The notes under the pieces: model-generated | Told to the model about the DNA's origin: nothing | The model's database searches: none | What the model saw: only the letters and a program-made list of their open reading frames with translations | Origin: Acidobacteriota bacterium | GTDB taxonomy: Bacteria; Acidobacteriota; Terriglobia; Acidiferrales; UBA7541 | Length of the DNA stretch: 64,000 nt | Assembly (NCBI GenBank): GCA_021812285.1 | Contig: JAKAOH010000001.1 | Coordinates: 1-64,000, forward strand | Reading direction: 5' to 3' | Translations under genes and position numbers: made by a program | Shown here: piece by piece, positions 7,951-16,507 of the stretch | Position numbering within the stretch: position 1 is the stretch's first letter | How the letters are laid out: every line of letters starts with the position of its first letter

Positions 7951-9138
7951 TCATTTTGATGGCGCCGCGGCGTTCAGGCGGTCGAGCGCCCAGCGGGCGT
8001 GTTCGGCGATAAGTTCGTCGGGCGAAGCGGCGAGTCGCTCGAGCAGGCGAAGGATGCGATCGCGCGATTCGGGTATAAGACCGGGGCCGGAATTGCCGAG
8101 CGCGACGCAGGCGTTGCGAATGAGACCGCGATATTTGGCGCGCTTCACCGGGCTGCGGCGAAAGACGCGGCGATATTGCTCTTCATCGAGCGAAGCGATC
8201 CATTCGATTTCCGGCGCGAAAAGGGAACGGGGAGACGCATCGATTTGCGTACCCTCAGCCGCTTCTTCGGGCGGAATGAGCCGCGGGCGAAATTCGGGAA
8301 TCCGGCCGAGCGTCGCCGGGCCGCGCCGCGCAGCGCGCTGGTTCCACGGGCAAACGTCCTGGCAGATATCGCAGCCGAAAACCATTTGTCCCATCGCTGG
8401 ACGAAATTCCTGCGGAATCGAGCCGCGCAGCTCGATGGTGAAATAGGCGATGCAGCGGCGCGGGTCCATCACGTAGGGCGCCACGAACGCCTGGGTGGGG
8501 CACGCGTCCAGGCAGCGGCGGCAGGAGCCGCACAGATCGCGCGGCGGCGCTTCGGCTAGGCCGAGCGTCGGCTCAAACGCGAGCGTGGTGACAATCGCGC
8601 CGAGGAAGAGGAACGAACCCAGGTTCTGGTTGATCAGGCAGGTGTTCTTGGCCAGCCAGCCGAGGCCGGCGTATTTCGCCGCCACGCGCTCGACCACCGG
8701 CCCCGTATCCACGTAGGCGTGCGCGCGAAACTCCTCGCCAAACTCCTGGCGCATGGCCGCCATCAGCGCGCGCAGGCGCGGCAGCAGCACGTCGTGATAG
8801 TCGTCGCCCCAGCCGTAACGCGAAATCCAGCCGCGTGGGCGCTCGCCATCGGGCCGGGCGAGCACCTGGGTGGAAAACGGCTCCTCGGTGCGATAGCTAG
8901 CGCCGCAAACGATCACGCTTTTCGCGCCTTCCATCGCGCGTTCGAGCGAGAGGCGGCGCGGATCGTGGAGGTAACGCATTTCGCCGGCGTGGCCGCGGTC
9001 GAGCCATTCGCCGAGCTTGTCGAGTTCGGGAAAGCGGCTGGCGGGCGCGACGCCGGAAAGATCGAATCCAAGTTCGCTCGCTTTGCGCGTTACCCAGGCG
9101 GTGCGTTCCCGCTCTTGCGTGGAGAGCATGAACTTCAT
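7951..9138 (-). CDS. queG: epoxyqueuosine reductase
   Basis: Cobalamin- and iron-sulfur-dependent enzyme for the last step of queuosine formation in tRNA, reducing epoxyqueuosine to queuosine. About 395 residues. The N-terminal catalytic part carries GFDLSGVAPA and VCGASYRT, and the central region has AAKYAGLGWLAKNTCLIN. Two 4Fe-4S motifs follow, CGSCRRCLDACP and CDICQDVCPWN, and then a C-terminal HEAT-like helical region (RRVFRRSPVKRAKYRGLIRN-type). The start is uncertain: GTG 9153, ATG 9138 and ATG 9129 are in frame and none has a strong Shine-Dalgarno sequence. The gene is divergent from the next plus-strand gene across about 130 bases. No other queuosine genes are in the window. Confidence 0.96.
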   Translation of the reverse strand: MKFMLSTQERERTAWVTRKASELGFDLSGVAPASRFPELDKLGEWLDRGHAGEMRYLHDPRRLSLERAMEGAKSVIVCGASYRTEEPFSTQVLARPDGERPRGWISRYGWGDDYHDVLLPRLRALMAAMRQEFGEEFRAHAYVDTGPVVERVAAKYAGLGWLAKNTCLINQNLGSFLFLGAIVTTLAFEPTLGLAEAPPRDLCGSCRRCLDACPTQAFVAPYVMDPRRCIAYFTIELRGSIPQEFRPAMGQMVFGCDICQDVCPWNQRAARRGPATLGRIPEFRPRLIPPEEAAEGTQIDASPRSLFAPEIEWIASLDEEQYRRVFRRSPVKRAKYRGLIRNACVALGNSGPGLIPESRDRILRLLERLAASPDELIAEHARWALDRLNAAAPSK

Positions 9139-9270
9139 TTTACGCCGGGCCACGCGGCAGGCGAGCCGCCGGACCGGCCCACGGCAGCCGCGCCGGTCCG
9201 CAGGGGCAAAACATTCCGATTTGTGCAGGAAGCAGAGCGGGAACAGGCCGGCTTAGGGTAGAATCTGCGC

Positions 9271-10344
9271 GTGACGGACTGGAGACAAATTCGCGCGCGA
9301 ATCCGCCGGGCCAAAAGCGGCCAGGACGCGACGACGCGCCTCGAACAACTTTACGACAAGACGCGCGATGGCATGGTCGCCTTCGAACTGGCGCAACTCG
9401 AAGAGCTGGCCGGCCGCATTGAACGCGCAACGGATTGGTACAAACGCGCCTGGCAGCGCTTCCGCCGCTCGGAATGGAAGCAGAAAGCGGAAGAAGCTTT
9501 GACCCGCTTCGGCGTCCCGCTGCCCCTGGAAACGGCCGAAGCGCCGCCGGAACCGCGAGAACGCGTGACGCCTTCCGAACCCGCGGCCGAGCCGGGTCCG
9601 GAAGCGATTCCTGAAACGGAGGCGCAGGACGAAGCGGAAGTTGAGGACGAGACCCAAGCAGCCGCTCCGGCCGAGACCTCAGGCGCGCAACCCGCTCCAA
9701 CAGGCGAAAAGCGCCGTCGCCGCCGCGGCGGCCGCGGGCGGCGCCGAGGCCGTGGCGGAGCACGGCCGGAAAGTGCGGCAACGCAGCCAGGCGCGGCTCC
9801 CACGCCCGTTTCGCCGCGCCCGCCTGTTCCTTCGCGCCCGCCGGCGCCTTCACCGGCTCCGCGTGAGCGTGAAAGGGAAGTGGAACGGAAGCCCGCGCGC
9901 GAGCAGGCTATCGAACAACTGCCTCCCATTCATATCTACCGGCGCGGCGAGCCGGCGCTAGCCTCGGAAATCAAGGCACTCGAAGCGAAGCTGCGGCAAT
10001 TGCTCGCCGCGCATCCGAATTCCATCGAGGAAATTGGCGAATTGCCGGCGAGTCCCGGCGTTTATCTGGTTTCCGACCTCGATTTGACGACGATGTATTA
10101 CGTGGAGGCGTGCGGAAACATCCGCGCCGCGATGGACCAACTCGTTTCAGGCCGGCACACACGGCAAGGCTCCGTGCGCGCGCGCCTCGGACGCTATTTG
10201 GGCATCAGCGACGCGCAGGCCGGGCGTTATTTTAAGCAGCATGGCCTGGTTCGATGGATCGAGCTGGAGGAATCGGAGGCGGTTGCGCTGGGTCATTTTG
10301 CCGCCGCGGTGCTTCGTCCGGAACTGATGGAAGAAAGCACATGA
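9271..10344 (+). CDS. unknown protein: helical N terminus, Arg-rich linker, degenerate GIY-YIG-like C terminus
   Basis: 357 residues. Residues 1-85 are predicted helical (WYKRAWQRFRRSEWKQKAEE) and could be TPR-like. Residues about 90-215 are low complexity: an acidic Pro/Glu stretch, then a very basic run (KRRRRRGGRGRRRGRGG), then Pro-rich repeats. The C-terminal 100 residues contain SPGVYLVSD, YYVEACGNIRAAM and a final ELEESEAVALGHFAAAVLRP, laid out like GIY-YIG domains (GVY / YVG-N-R / LE-P). The Glu expected near the end is apparently Gly, so nuclease activity is doubtful. The Arg/Gly stretch suggests RNA or DNA binding. I know no named family for the whole protein. Confidence 0.75.
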   Translation: MTDWRQIRARIRRAKSGQDATTRLEQLYDKTRDGMVAFELAQLEELAGRIERATDWYKRAWQRFRRSEWKQKAEEALTRFGVPLPLETAEAPPEPRERVTPSEPAAEPGPEAIPETEAQDEAEVEDETQAAAPAETSGAQPAPTGEKRRRRRGGRGRRRGRGGARPESAATQPGAAPTPVSPRPPVPSRPPAPSPAPREREREVERKPAREQAIEQLPPIHIYRRGEPALASEIKALEAKLRQLLAAHPNSIEEIGELPASPGVYLVSDLDLTTMYYVEACGNIRAAMDQLVSGRHTRQGSVRARLGRYLGISDAQAGRYFKQHGLVRWIELEESEAVALGHFAAAVLRPELMEEST

Positions 10345-10361
10345 CGGCGGGCGCGGCACCG

Positions 10362-10399
10362 GTTGAAACGGGCGGAAATCACCCCCGGTTTCCTTCAAC
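10362..10399 (+). terminator. possible terminator after the GIY-YIG-like gene
   Basis: An imperfect hairpin (gttgaa ... ttcaac, with an inner ACGGG / CCCGG pairing) is followed by tgctttt. It sits 18 bases after the stop codon at 10344. The T-run is short, so the call is weak. The rest of the 296-base spacer (10345-10640) shows no recognised riboswitch. Confidence 0.35.
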
Positions 10400-10640
10400 T
10401 GCTTTTCCGGCCTTAAGTTAGCGGAAAGCTCCCTGCGCCACTCAACGCACCGAAGCGACCGCTTAACCCCTATTTTGCCCCCTTGGCCGTAACCCTGTGG
10501 ACACATGACGGGAGGGGGTGACAGACTTGCGCCGTACTAGCCTGGGTAAGCAGGCCCTCGAGTGCGCCTGCAACAGTATGGATGCAGAAGCGGCTAAACC
10601 CGGGCGATCACGAGACAAATCATATCGAGGGGGTGTTTTG

Positions 10641-12782
10641 ATGCCGGCTAATCGTAGACTGATGAAATACCTCGATGCCGCAGTGTGCAAAGTTTCCGGC
10701 GTGACGTTCAACGCCATTCAGTATTTCAATCAGCGGAATCCGAATCCTTCGTTTACGCCGAAGTGGTCCGACCGGCCGATGCTGAAGTCGTGGGAGAAGT
10801 CCAAGCCGACTTTGGGCTGGCCTCGCACGACCGATTCGCTCTGCCCGGACTGCGTGAAGGAAGCGCGCTCGGCCATCATGAACGGGGAGAAGGACTGGCA
10901 GGACCTGGTTCAGGAGAAGGTGGGCGAAATCAAGGCGCAGATCATCGAGCGGGACGGCCAGGTGTGGATGGTCAAGGATTGCCCGATCCACGGCCGGTAC
11001 GAAGACTTGATGGCCGTGGATTCTCAGTTCCTCACCTGGATCGAAAAGAATTTCCCCGGCCGCGACATTCCGGCCCATAACGACGAAAGCGTGCACCATC
11101 ACGGCTCGAGCACCGTGCGCTACGGTCGCGGCTCGGTGCTGACGGTGGACCTGACGAACCGCTGCAACATGATGTGCGATCCCTGCTTCATGGACGCGAA
11201 CCAGGTCGGCTACGTGCACGAGTTGAGCTGGGAAGAAATCAAGGAGATCCTCGACAACGCGGCTCAGGTGAAACCGCGGCGGCAGATGTCGGTGCAGTTT
11301 TCCGGCGGCGAGCCGACAATGCATCCCTACTTCCTGGACGCCGTGCGCTACGCGCGTAAAGTGGGCTACAACTCGGTCCAGGCCGCGACCAACGGCATCG
11401 AATTCGCGAAGAGCAAGGAATTTTCGCGCAAGGCGTTCGAGGCCGGGCTGCGCTACGTCTACCTCCAGTTCGACGGCATCGGCAACGACGCGAACAGCCA
11501 TCGCCACGTCGGGAACCTCTTTGACGTGAAGCTGCGCGCCATCGAAAACATCCACGAAGCGGGCATCGAGATCGTGCTGGTGACGACGATCGTCAACAAC
11601 GTGAACAACGATCAGGTGGGTCCGATCGTCAAGTTCGCCATGGAAAACCCGGACAAGATCGCCTTCGTCAGCTTCCAGCCGGTCAGCTTCACCGGGCGCG
11701 ACGAGGACATCTCCGACGAGCGCCGGATGCACCAGCGCTACACCCTCTCCCACATGGCCGAGGACGTCAGCAAGCAGGTGGGCAAAATCGAGCCGACGCG
11801 CGACTGGTTCCCGATCTCGCTGATCAGCCCGTTCGCCGATTTCGCCGACTTGATGCACGGTCCCGAGGCGCAATGGGGCCAGATGAGCTGCGGCTGCCAC
11901 CCGAATTGCGGCGTGGGAACGGCGGTGATGATTAACAAGCAGACCAAGGAATGGGCGCCGGTGCCGAAGTTCCTGAACATCCCCGGCCTCGTGAGCGACA
12001 TGCAGAAGATCACCGACGCCGCCCGCAGCAAGAAATTCTCGGGCTTCATGATGGCGCTGGCGATGCTCAAAAACTACCGCGCGTTCGATGCTCCGCCGAG
12101 CCTTTCGCTGTGGGACATCCTGAAAAAGTTCGACAAGACCTTCGGCGTGCAGGGACAGGAAAAGACGAAGAAGGTTTACGGCTCGGTGGGCCCGGAGCGC
12201 ACCCGCGAAGACGCGATGCGGCGCCGGAAAGATCCTTGGAACTTCCTCTTCATCGCCGGCATGTGGTTTCAGGATCTTTTCAACTACGATTTCCGCCGCA
12301 CCGAGATGTGCATCATCCCCTACGCGACGCAGCTCGGCGAGATTTCCTTCTGCGCGTACAACACCGGCATCGGCTGGCGCAAGATCATCGAGAACATGTA
12401 CAAGAACGCCACCGTCGCCCAGTGGTACAAGACGCACGGCAAGCATGAAATCTACGCCCGCGGCAAGAGCGTGAACCTCCATCACTACGAGCACTCGCTG
12501 AGCGTGGATTCCGAGGACGCCGCCCGCGTGCGGCCGCAATACGACGACAACATCCCGCTCTACGCCGCCGACGAGGACCGCGCACGGCGCCGCAAGGCAA
12601 TGGAAGAAGCGGCCAAGGTGCGCGAGATTTATGAAGAAATGGTCCTGAAGAAGCCGGTCGAACAGCTGGTTTCGATCGGCGGGCCGATGGCGGCGCCGTC
12701 GAACGGCAACGGCCACTCGAACGGGGACGGCAGCGGAAAACCGGCGGAGGCCAAGAAGGAAACGCCGGTCGGCGTCAACTAA
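10641..12782 (+). CDS. COG1964-type radical SAM protein, tetraether/membrane-spanning lipid synthase-like
   Basis: 713 residues from the ATG at 10641, preceded by GAGGGGGTG. An in-frame upstream extension has no such signal. Residues C68-P-D-C71 and C114-P-I-H-G form the N-terminal Cys pair plus CPxHG typical of COG1964 (MJ0619-like) proteins. The radical SAM cluster is C175-NMM-C179-DP-C182, and GGEPT is at 222-226. A further CGCHPNC element (417-423) probably binds another iron-sulfur cluster. The C terminus has an Asn/Gly/Ser-rich tail. In archaea, Tes (MJ0619) couples lipid tails to make tetraethers, and related bacterial proteins are candidates for iso-diabolic acid or branched GDGT formation. 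That activity is an inference here; other C-C or methyl chemistry is possible. It stands alone between a possible upstream and a clear downstream terminator. Confidence 0.85.
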   Translation: MPANRRLMKYLDAAVCKVSGVTFNAIQYFNQRNPNPSFTPKWSDRPMLKSWEKSKPTLGWPRTTDSLCPDCVKEARSAIMNGEKDWQDLVQEKVGEIKAQIIERDGQVWMVKDCPIHGRYEDLMAVDSQFLTWIEKNFPGRDIPAHNDESVHHHGSSTVRYGRGSVLTVDLTNRCNMMCDPCFMDANQVGYVHELSWEEIKEILDNAAQVKPRRQMSVQFSGGEPTMHPYFLDAVRYARKVGYNSVQAATNGIEFAKSKEFSRKAFEAGLRYVYLQFDGIGNDANSHRHVGNLFDVKLRAIENIHEAGIEIVLVTTIVNNVNNDQVGPIVKFAMENPDKIAFVSFQPVSFTGRDEDISDERRMHQRYTLSHMAEDVSKQVGKIEPTRDWFPISLISPFADFADLMHGPEAQWGQMSCGCHPNCGVGTAVMINKQTKEWAPVPKFLNIPGLVSDMQKITDAARSKKFSGFMMALAMLKNYRAFDAPPSLSLWDILKKFDKTFGVQGQEKTKKVYGSVGPERTREDAMRRRKDPWNFLFIAGMWFQDLFNYDFRRTEMCIIPYATQLGEISFCAYNTGIGWRKIIENMYKNATVAQWYKTHGKHEIYARGKSVNLHHYEHSLSVDSEDAARVRPQYDDNIPLYAADEDRARRRKAMEEAAKVREIYEEMVLKKPVEQLVSIGGPMAAPSNGNGHSNGDGSGKPAEAKKETPVGVN

Positions 12783-12812
12783 CCTCAACCTGATTTCGTT
12801 TCTTTCTCGAAG

Positions 12813-12844
12813 CGCCCCGGGTCAAACCGGGGCGTTTCCTTTTT
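12813..12844 (+). terminator. Rho-independent terminator of the radical SAM gene
   Basis: Perfect 8-bp stem cgccccgg / ccggggcg with a six-base loop gtcaaa, followed by tttccttttt. It begins 31 bases after the stop codon at 12782. Confidence 0.9.
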
Positions 12845-12952
12845 GGAGCGCCCATTGCCGGCGCGCAGGCCGCGGCTATTTGAACGAGGGAGTGGTCTTC
12901 GGGTGGACGCGCGGCGCAGGGAATCGCGACGGGTTTTTGTCGTGCCTGAAGT

Positions 12953-13165
12953 TTAATTATTGCAGCCGCAGCCGTAGGGATTGCAGCCGCAGGAGGGAGC
13001 GGCGTCGGCGCCGGAATCCTCGCCGTGGGGCGCGGCGAACGTGGAAAATTGCAGCGAGCCTTTATGGCTGCCGCATTTCGGGCAGAAAATATCGCCGTTT
13101 TTCCCCATCACCAGGCGCTCGTAGCGCGTCTTGCACTCATCGCAGATGTATTCGTAAATGGGCAT
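12953..13165 (-). CDS. FmdB-like zinc-ribbon protein
   Basis: 70 residues. It begins MPIYEYICDECKTRYERL, and a second CPKCG pair at about 28-32 completes a four-Cys zinc ribbon of the FmdB/CxxC_CXXC_SSSS family. The C-terminal tail is Cys/Gly-rich (SCGCNPYGCGCNN), which could bind additional metal. The family is called a putative regulator, but its real role is unknown. It is convergent with the radical SAM gene and downstream of the S9 peptidase on the same strand, separated by 120 bases. Confidence 0.93.
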   Translation of the reverse strand: MPIYEYICDECKTRYERLVMGKNGDIFCPKCGSHKGSLQFSTFAAPHGEDSGADAAPSCGCNPYGCGCNN

Positions 13166-13285
13166 TTCCCGAAACCTCTTTCCAAATTGTAGGAAAACGT
13201 CTCGCGCCGCACAAGCCGGTGCGCAATGCCACGCCCGGGATGCCGCGTCCTTACAGTTGCGGCAGGCCGGGGCACGTTTTTGGAA

Positions 13286-15196
13286 TCAGGGATTGTAGCG
13301 ATTGAGCCAGTCGCTCACCTGTTTCCAAACGTCGCGGCGCTGCTGCCAGAGTACGGGGAAATGCGGCGAGCCGGGATAAAGAACCTGCTTCACGACCTTC
13401 TTTTGCTCGGCGAGCAGGATGTAGAGTTCGCGGCCCTGGAAAGTGGGCACGCGAACGTCGGCGGTGCCGTCGAGGATGAGGAGCGGAGTGGTCACGCGGT
13501 CGGCGAACTGGACGGCGGAAAATTTCAGGAACGGCTCGGGATCGTGCTCGGGGAAGCGGGCGTCGTAATCGATCTGCGAAATGTCGCTGCTGGGAATGAA
13601 ACTGAGCCAATCGGTGATGCCGGCGCCCTCGACGGCGGCGCGATAGCGATGCGTTTGGGTGACCGTCCACGCGGTCATGAAACCGCCGGCGCTCCAACCG
13701 AAAATCGCCAGGCGATGCGGATCGGCCCAACCCTGGGCGATGGCGAAATCGGTGGCGCTGGCGACGTCTTCGTAGGCGCGATCGCCGAAATGCTGATAGA
13801 TCGCGTTCAAGAACGAGGAGCCGTAACCGGTCGAGCCGCGATATTCGGGCTGCATCACCACGTAGCCCAGTCCCGCGACGAGCCGAGAGAGCGAGTCGAG
13901 CGCAAGAACGTCGTTCGATTCCGGGCCGCCGTGCGGCAGGACGAGGAATTTGTAGTGATGGCCGGGAACGTAGCCGGCGGGAAACGTCACGATGCCCTCG
14001 AGCGGCGTCGCCGGGCCCTTCCAGTTGACGACGCGCACGGGCCCGAGCGCGACCGATTGCAACTGCTTTTCGCCGGCATCAGTGATTCGCGCGAGCTTCC
14101 CGTCTTCCCTTTCCACCGCGACGTTGGCCGTATGCGTCGGATCGCCGACCGTGAATGCCAGCGAACTGCGCGCGCTCGCCACTTGCGGGAAGACGGGCGT
14201 TCCCTCCACCGAGCCGCCGGGCCAGCGGTAGCGCGGCACGAGCGCGCCGTTTTCGAACTCGTCCACTTCCAACCGCACGCCCCGCGCCACGAGCACCCAA
14301 GTGTTGCCCTGGGGATCGGAAGCGAGCTGCATCGCCGAGCCGCGCAGATGCGGAGTTCTGTCGGTTGCAACGCCGCCCGACGCGGGAACGGTCCAGACGT
14401 GGTCGGGCGTAAGGACGTGCGTGGTGGTGCTGAGAAACGCGAGGGTGCGGCCGCCGCGGAGCCAGCCGAGACTGGCCGTGGCGTTGGCGATGGTCGCGAC
14501 CGGACGCGGTCCGCTGGCGGAGCAGACGTCAATCGAGCTGTGCACGAAATGATGCCCGATTTTGGGCGTGGAAGATTCGAGGGCAAGAGAAATCGCATTG
14601 GGCGACCACGCCGCGACGCCGACATCGTGGAGCGACGGGCACCACCACGCGCCGCCGGTTCCATTCGCGTTGATCACGTAGACGCTGGTTTCGGGATTCG
14701 TCACGATGATGCGAACGTTCCGCAGCGGGTCGGGCCGGCGTGGGTCGGCGAGCACGGCGAAACGCGTGCCATCCGGCGAAAGCTGGGCCGAGAAAATGCC
14801 TGACGGCAGATGCGTCAGGATGCGCGGCGAACCTCCCTGCAGATTTTCAACGGCGAGCTGGCCGCGCTCTTTCGTCAGCTTCCCGTGATAGACGCCATAG
14901 AGAGATGTGCCGTCGGCGGTGAATCCGATGGGATCGAATCCCTTGGCCAGCTTCAGTTGGCGATTGCCGGAGCCATTCGGCTGAATCAGCCACCACTGGT
15001 GATTTTCCAAACCCTTGAATCCGCCGTAATCCACGCGGTAGAGAATCGTGCCGCCGTGCGGCGCGACGGCAACGGCCGCGGCGCTGTGCAGCGAAGACCA
15101 ATCGTTTACGCTATAAGGATGCTTTTCCGCCGCGCGCGCGGGAAGGCAAAGCGCCGTGGCCAAGATCGCCGGGATAAAAATCTGCCGAGTTGACAT
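13286..15196 (-). CDS. secreted S9 family (prolyl oligopeptidase-type) peptidase
   Basis: 636 residues. A Sec signal peptide ends ALCLPARAAEKH (cleavage near residue 23). Residues about 40-390 form a WD40-like beta-propeller (SPDGTRFAVLAD, LGWLRGGRTLAFL), and residues 395-636 form the alpha/beta-hydrolase domain. The nucleophile is Ser502 in FGWSAGG, with Asp580 in LDGTADVRVP and His612 in PGSPHFPVL. It likely cleaves peptides in the periplasm or outside the cell. Its 5' end, including signal-peptide codons, shares a 39-base identical block with the adjacent TonB-C gene (15117-15155), which suggests exchange of N-terminal cassettes. It is followed by fmdB-like and preceded by three TonB-C genes on the same strand. 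Confidence 0.95.
   Translation of the reverse strand: MSTRQIFIPAILATALCLPARAAEKHPYSVNDWSSLHSAAAVAVAPHGGTILYRVDYGGFKGLENHQWWLIQPNGSGNRQLKLAKGFDPIGFTADGTSLYGVYHGKLTKERGQLAVENLQGGSPRILTHLPSGIFSAQLSPDGTRFAVLADPRRPDPLRNVRIIVTNPETSVYVINANGTGGAWWCPSLHDVGVAAWSPNAISLALESSTPKIGHHFVHSSIDVCSASGPRPVATIANATASLGWLRGGRTLAFLSTTTHVLTPDHVWTVPASGGVATDRTPHLRGSAMQLASDPQGNTWVLVARGVRLEVDEFENGALVPRYRWPGGSVEGTPVFPQVASARSSLAFTVGDPTHTANVAVEREDGKLARITDAGEKQLQSVALGPVRVVNWKGPATPLEGIVTFPAGYVPGHHYKFLVLPHGGPESNDVLALDSLSRLVAGLGYVVMQPEYRGSTGYGSSFLNAIYQHFGDRAYEDVASATDFAIAQGWADPHRLAIFGWSAGGFMTAWTVTQTHRYRAAVEGAGITDWLSFIPSSDISQIDYDARFPEHDPEPFLKFSAVQFADRVTTPLLILDGTADVRVPTFQGRELYILLAEQKKVVKQVLYPGSPHFPVLWQQRRDVWKQVSDWLNRYNP
15117..15155. 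repeat. 39-base identical block in the S9 peptidase signal-peptide region
   Basis: Bases 15117-15155 are identical to 16299-16337. Both encode the signal-peptide end (LCLPARAAEKHP) of otherwise unrelated neighbouring genes, in the same frame. Short similarity (atcgagggc on the minus strand) also precedes both starts. Confidence 0.9.
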
Positions 15197-15253
15197 CTAT
15201 CGCCCTCGATTCTGTTCGGCCTTTCGGCGTGACTTGCCGACCAACCGACCCGC

Positions 15254-16378
15254 TCAGCCGCCCAGGTTGAAGACAACCGTGATGAACGTATCTACAGGGA
15301 ATTTCGCTCCCGTTGCCGAGCAGGTTGGGGGAGTGTAGCGCCATTGACGCACCGCTTCAATCGCGGAATCGCTCAATAGCGGCGAGGGCGAACGTACCAC
15401 CCAAAGCGCGTGCGGAATGCCGTCCTCCCCTATCACGGTGTGTAGGATTACCCGTCCGGAAATTCCCTTGTCTTCGGCTGCGGCAGGGTAGACGGGTTGC
15501 ACTTCGCGACCCCGCTTTGCCGGGGTGATCCGTTTGCAACCCGGCGCGATGCTCACTTCCTTCATTCCTGGGGCAGGTGTGAACATCGACGAGTGGGGGT
15601 TTTCCATGGCGCGGAGGCCGGTTATTTGAAGTACGGCCATCTCGGTTTGGTCGTGATAAAGCACGCGTATGACGCGTGGGAAACTCTTGTCGCCGAACGA
15701 CTGATAGCCGCCAAACTCGAAATGCATGCCGTTGTAAAGGAACGTCATCTCAGCGAGGTGCCCGGTGATGCGGTCGAAGCAGTATCGCGTTCCCGTGTTC
15801 CCGCCCCCGCGGGTTTCGACGCACTGAGCCGCCTCCCCTTTTTCAAACTTCGGCTTTCCAAACATCTCCTTCTTGAAAAGCCGCCTTGTCTCGCCAGGGC
15901 GAGGCGGCTCGACGGCCGGTCGCAGTATCTCCTGCAAATCATCGACAAAGTCCAGCGTGCTCCAGGCCACCCGAATCGGATACGGGGTGTACTTGAAGTT
16001 GCTGTCTTGCCAGCGATTCTTTCCTAAGGAGATAGTGGCGCGGACGTAGCCACCCAGCAGAGTTTCCTTGCGTGACTTTCCGCCTGGTGCCCAGAATTCC
16101 ACAAGAAGCCCGTCCAGCTCCTGCCCTTGGCCGTTGAAAATACGCGCGCTGGCTTGCAGGCGAAATGGCGTGCTGTTTTTGCTTTGAATGTCAGAGAGTT
16201 GGATCGCCTTCTTGAACAGTGCGACGGCGGCAGGATTTTGTCTGTTGCGCTTCTTGGCGGATGAGCTGTGAGGCGAAGGTGAAAGGTTTACACCGTCGGG
16301 ATGCTTTTCCGCCGCGCGCGCGGGAAGGCAAAGCGCCACGGACAAAATCACCAAAGCCAAAGCACGCAATCGTTTCAT
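15254..16378 (-). CDS. secreted TonB C-terminal-domain protein, paralogue 1
   Basis: 374 residues from the second of two adjacent ATGs (16378), with GAGGG six bases upstream; ATG 16381 is the alternative. A signal peptide ends LCLPARAAEKH. The next segment, FKKAIQLSDIQSKNSTPFRL, opens an N-terminal domain (about 40-260) that resembles an outer-membrane lipoprotein-type beta barrel half (FWAPGGKSRKETLLGGY, then GDKSFPRVIRVLY). The last 90 residues form a TonB-C-type domain: PVYPAAAEDKGISGRVILH, GEDGIPHALWVV, AIEAVRQWRYTPP. Unlike true TonB it has a cleavable signal and no visible Pro-rich spanning region, so it is unlikely to be the energy transducer. It is first neighbour to the S9 peptidase and one of three tandem paralogues. 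Confidence 0.85.
   Translation of the reverse strand: MKRLRALALVILSVALCLPARAAEKHPDGVNLSPSPHSSSAKKRNRQNPAAVALFKKAIQLSDIQSKNSTPFRLQASARIFNGQGQELDGLLVEFWAPGGKSRKETLLGGYVRATISLGKNRWQDSNFKYTPYPIRVAWSTLDFVDDLQEILRPAVEPPRPGETRRLFKKEMFGKPKFEKGEAAQCVETRGGGNTGTRYCFDRITGHLAEMTFLYNGMHFEFGGYQSFGDKSFPRVIRVLYHDQTEMAVLQITGLRAMENPHSSMFTPAPGMKEVSIAPGCKRITPAKRGREVQPVYPAAAEDKGISGRVILHTVIGEDGIPHALWVVRSPSPLLSDSAIEAVRQWRYTPPTCSATGAKFPVDTFITVVFNLGG
16131..16240. repeat. 110-base near-identical block shared by TonB-C paralogues 1 and 2
   Basis: Aligns without gaps to 17397-17506. By my count 7 of 110 bases differ (about 94% identity), far more similar than the rest of the two genes. It encodes the conserved early mature segment NPAA-ALFKKAIQLSDIQS. 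This points to a recent local gene conversion or a partial duplication. Confidence 0.85.
16299..16337. repeat. 39-base identical block in the TonB-C paralogue 1 signal-peptide region
   Basis: Second copy of the block at 15117-15155, identical in all 39 positions, located in the signal peptide of the TonB-C protein. Confidence 0.9.
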
Positions 16379-16507
16379 CATTAGCCCTCGATGCACGCTA
16401 CCGGTCAGCGTGTGGAATGCTTTCGTTGCCCGGAGCCGCAGTATCACCCTTGTGCGCATTCCGCGTTGTGCAAACAGCCGCGATAACGACGACCAAGGGC
16501 CGCACAC

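Noticed and set aside
10620..12788. A very long open frame opposite the radical SAM gene
   Set aside because: It is an antisense shadow of a GC-rich gene. Its composition is His/Arg/Asp-biased, has no domain, and it has no ribosome-binding site.
13231..13279. GC-rich inverted repeat followed by gttttt between fmdB-like and the S9 peptidase
   Set aside because: The T-run would terminate plus-strand transcription, but no plus-strand gene lies directly upstream. It may be chance or act on read-through, so it is not listed.
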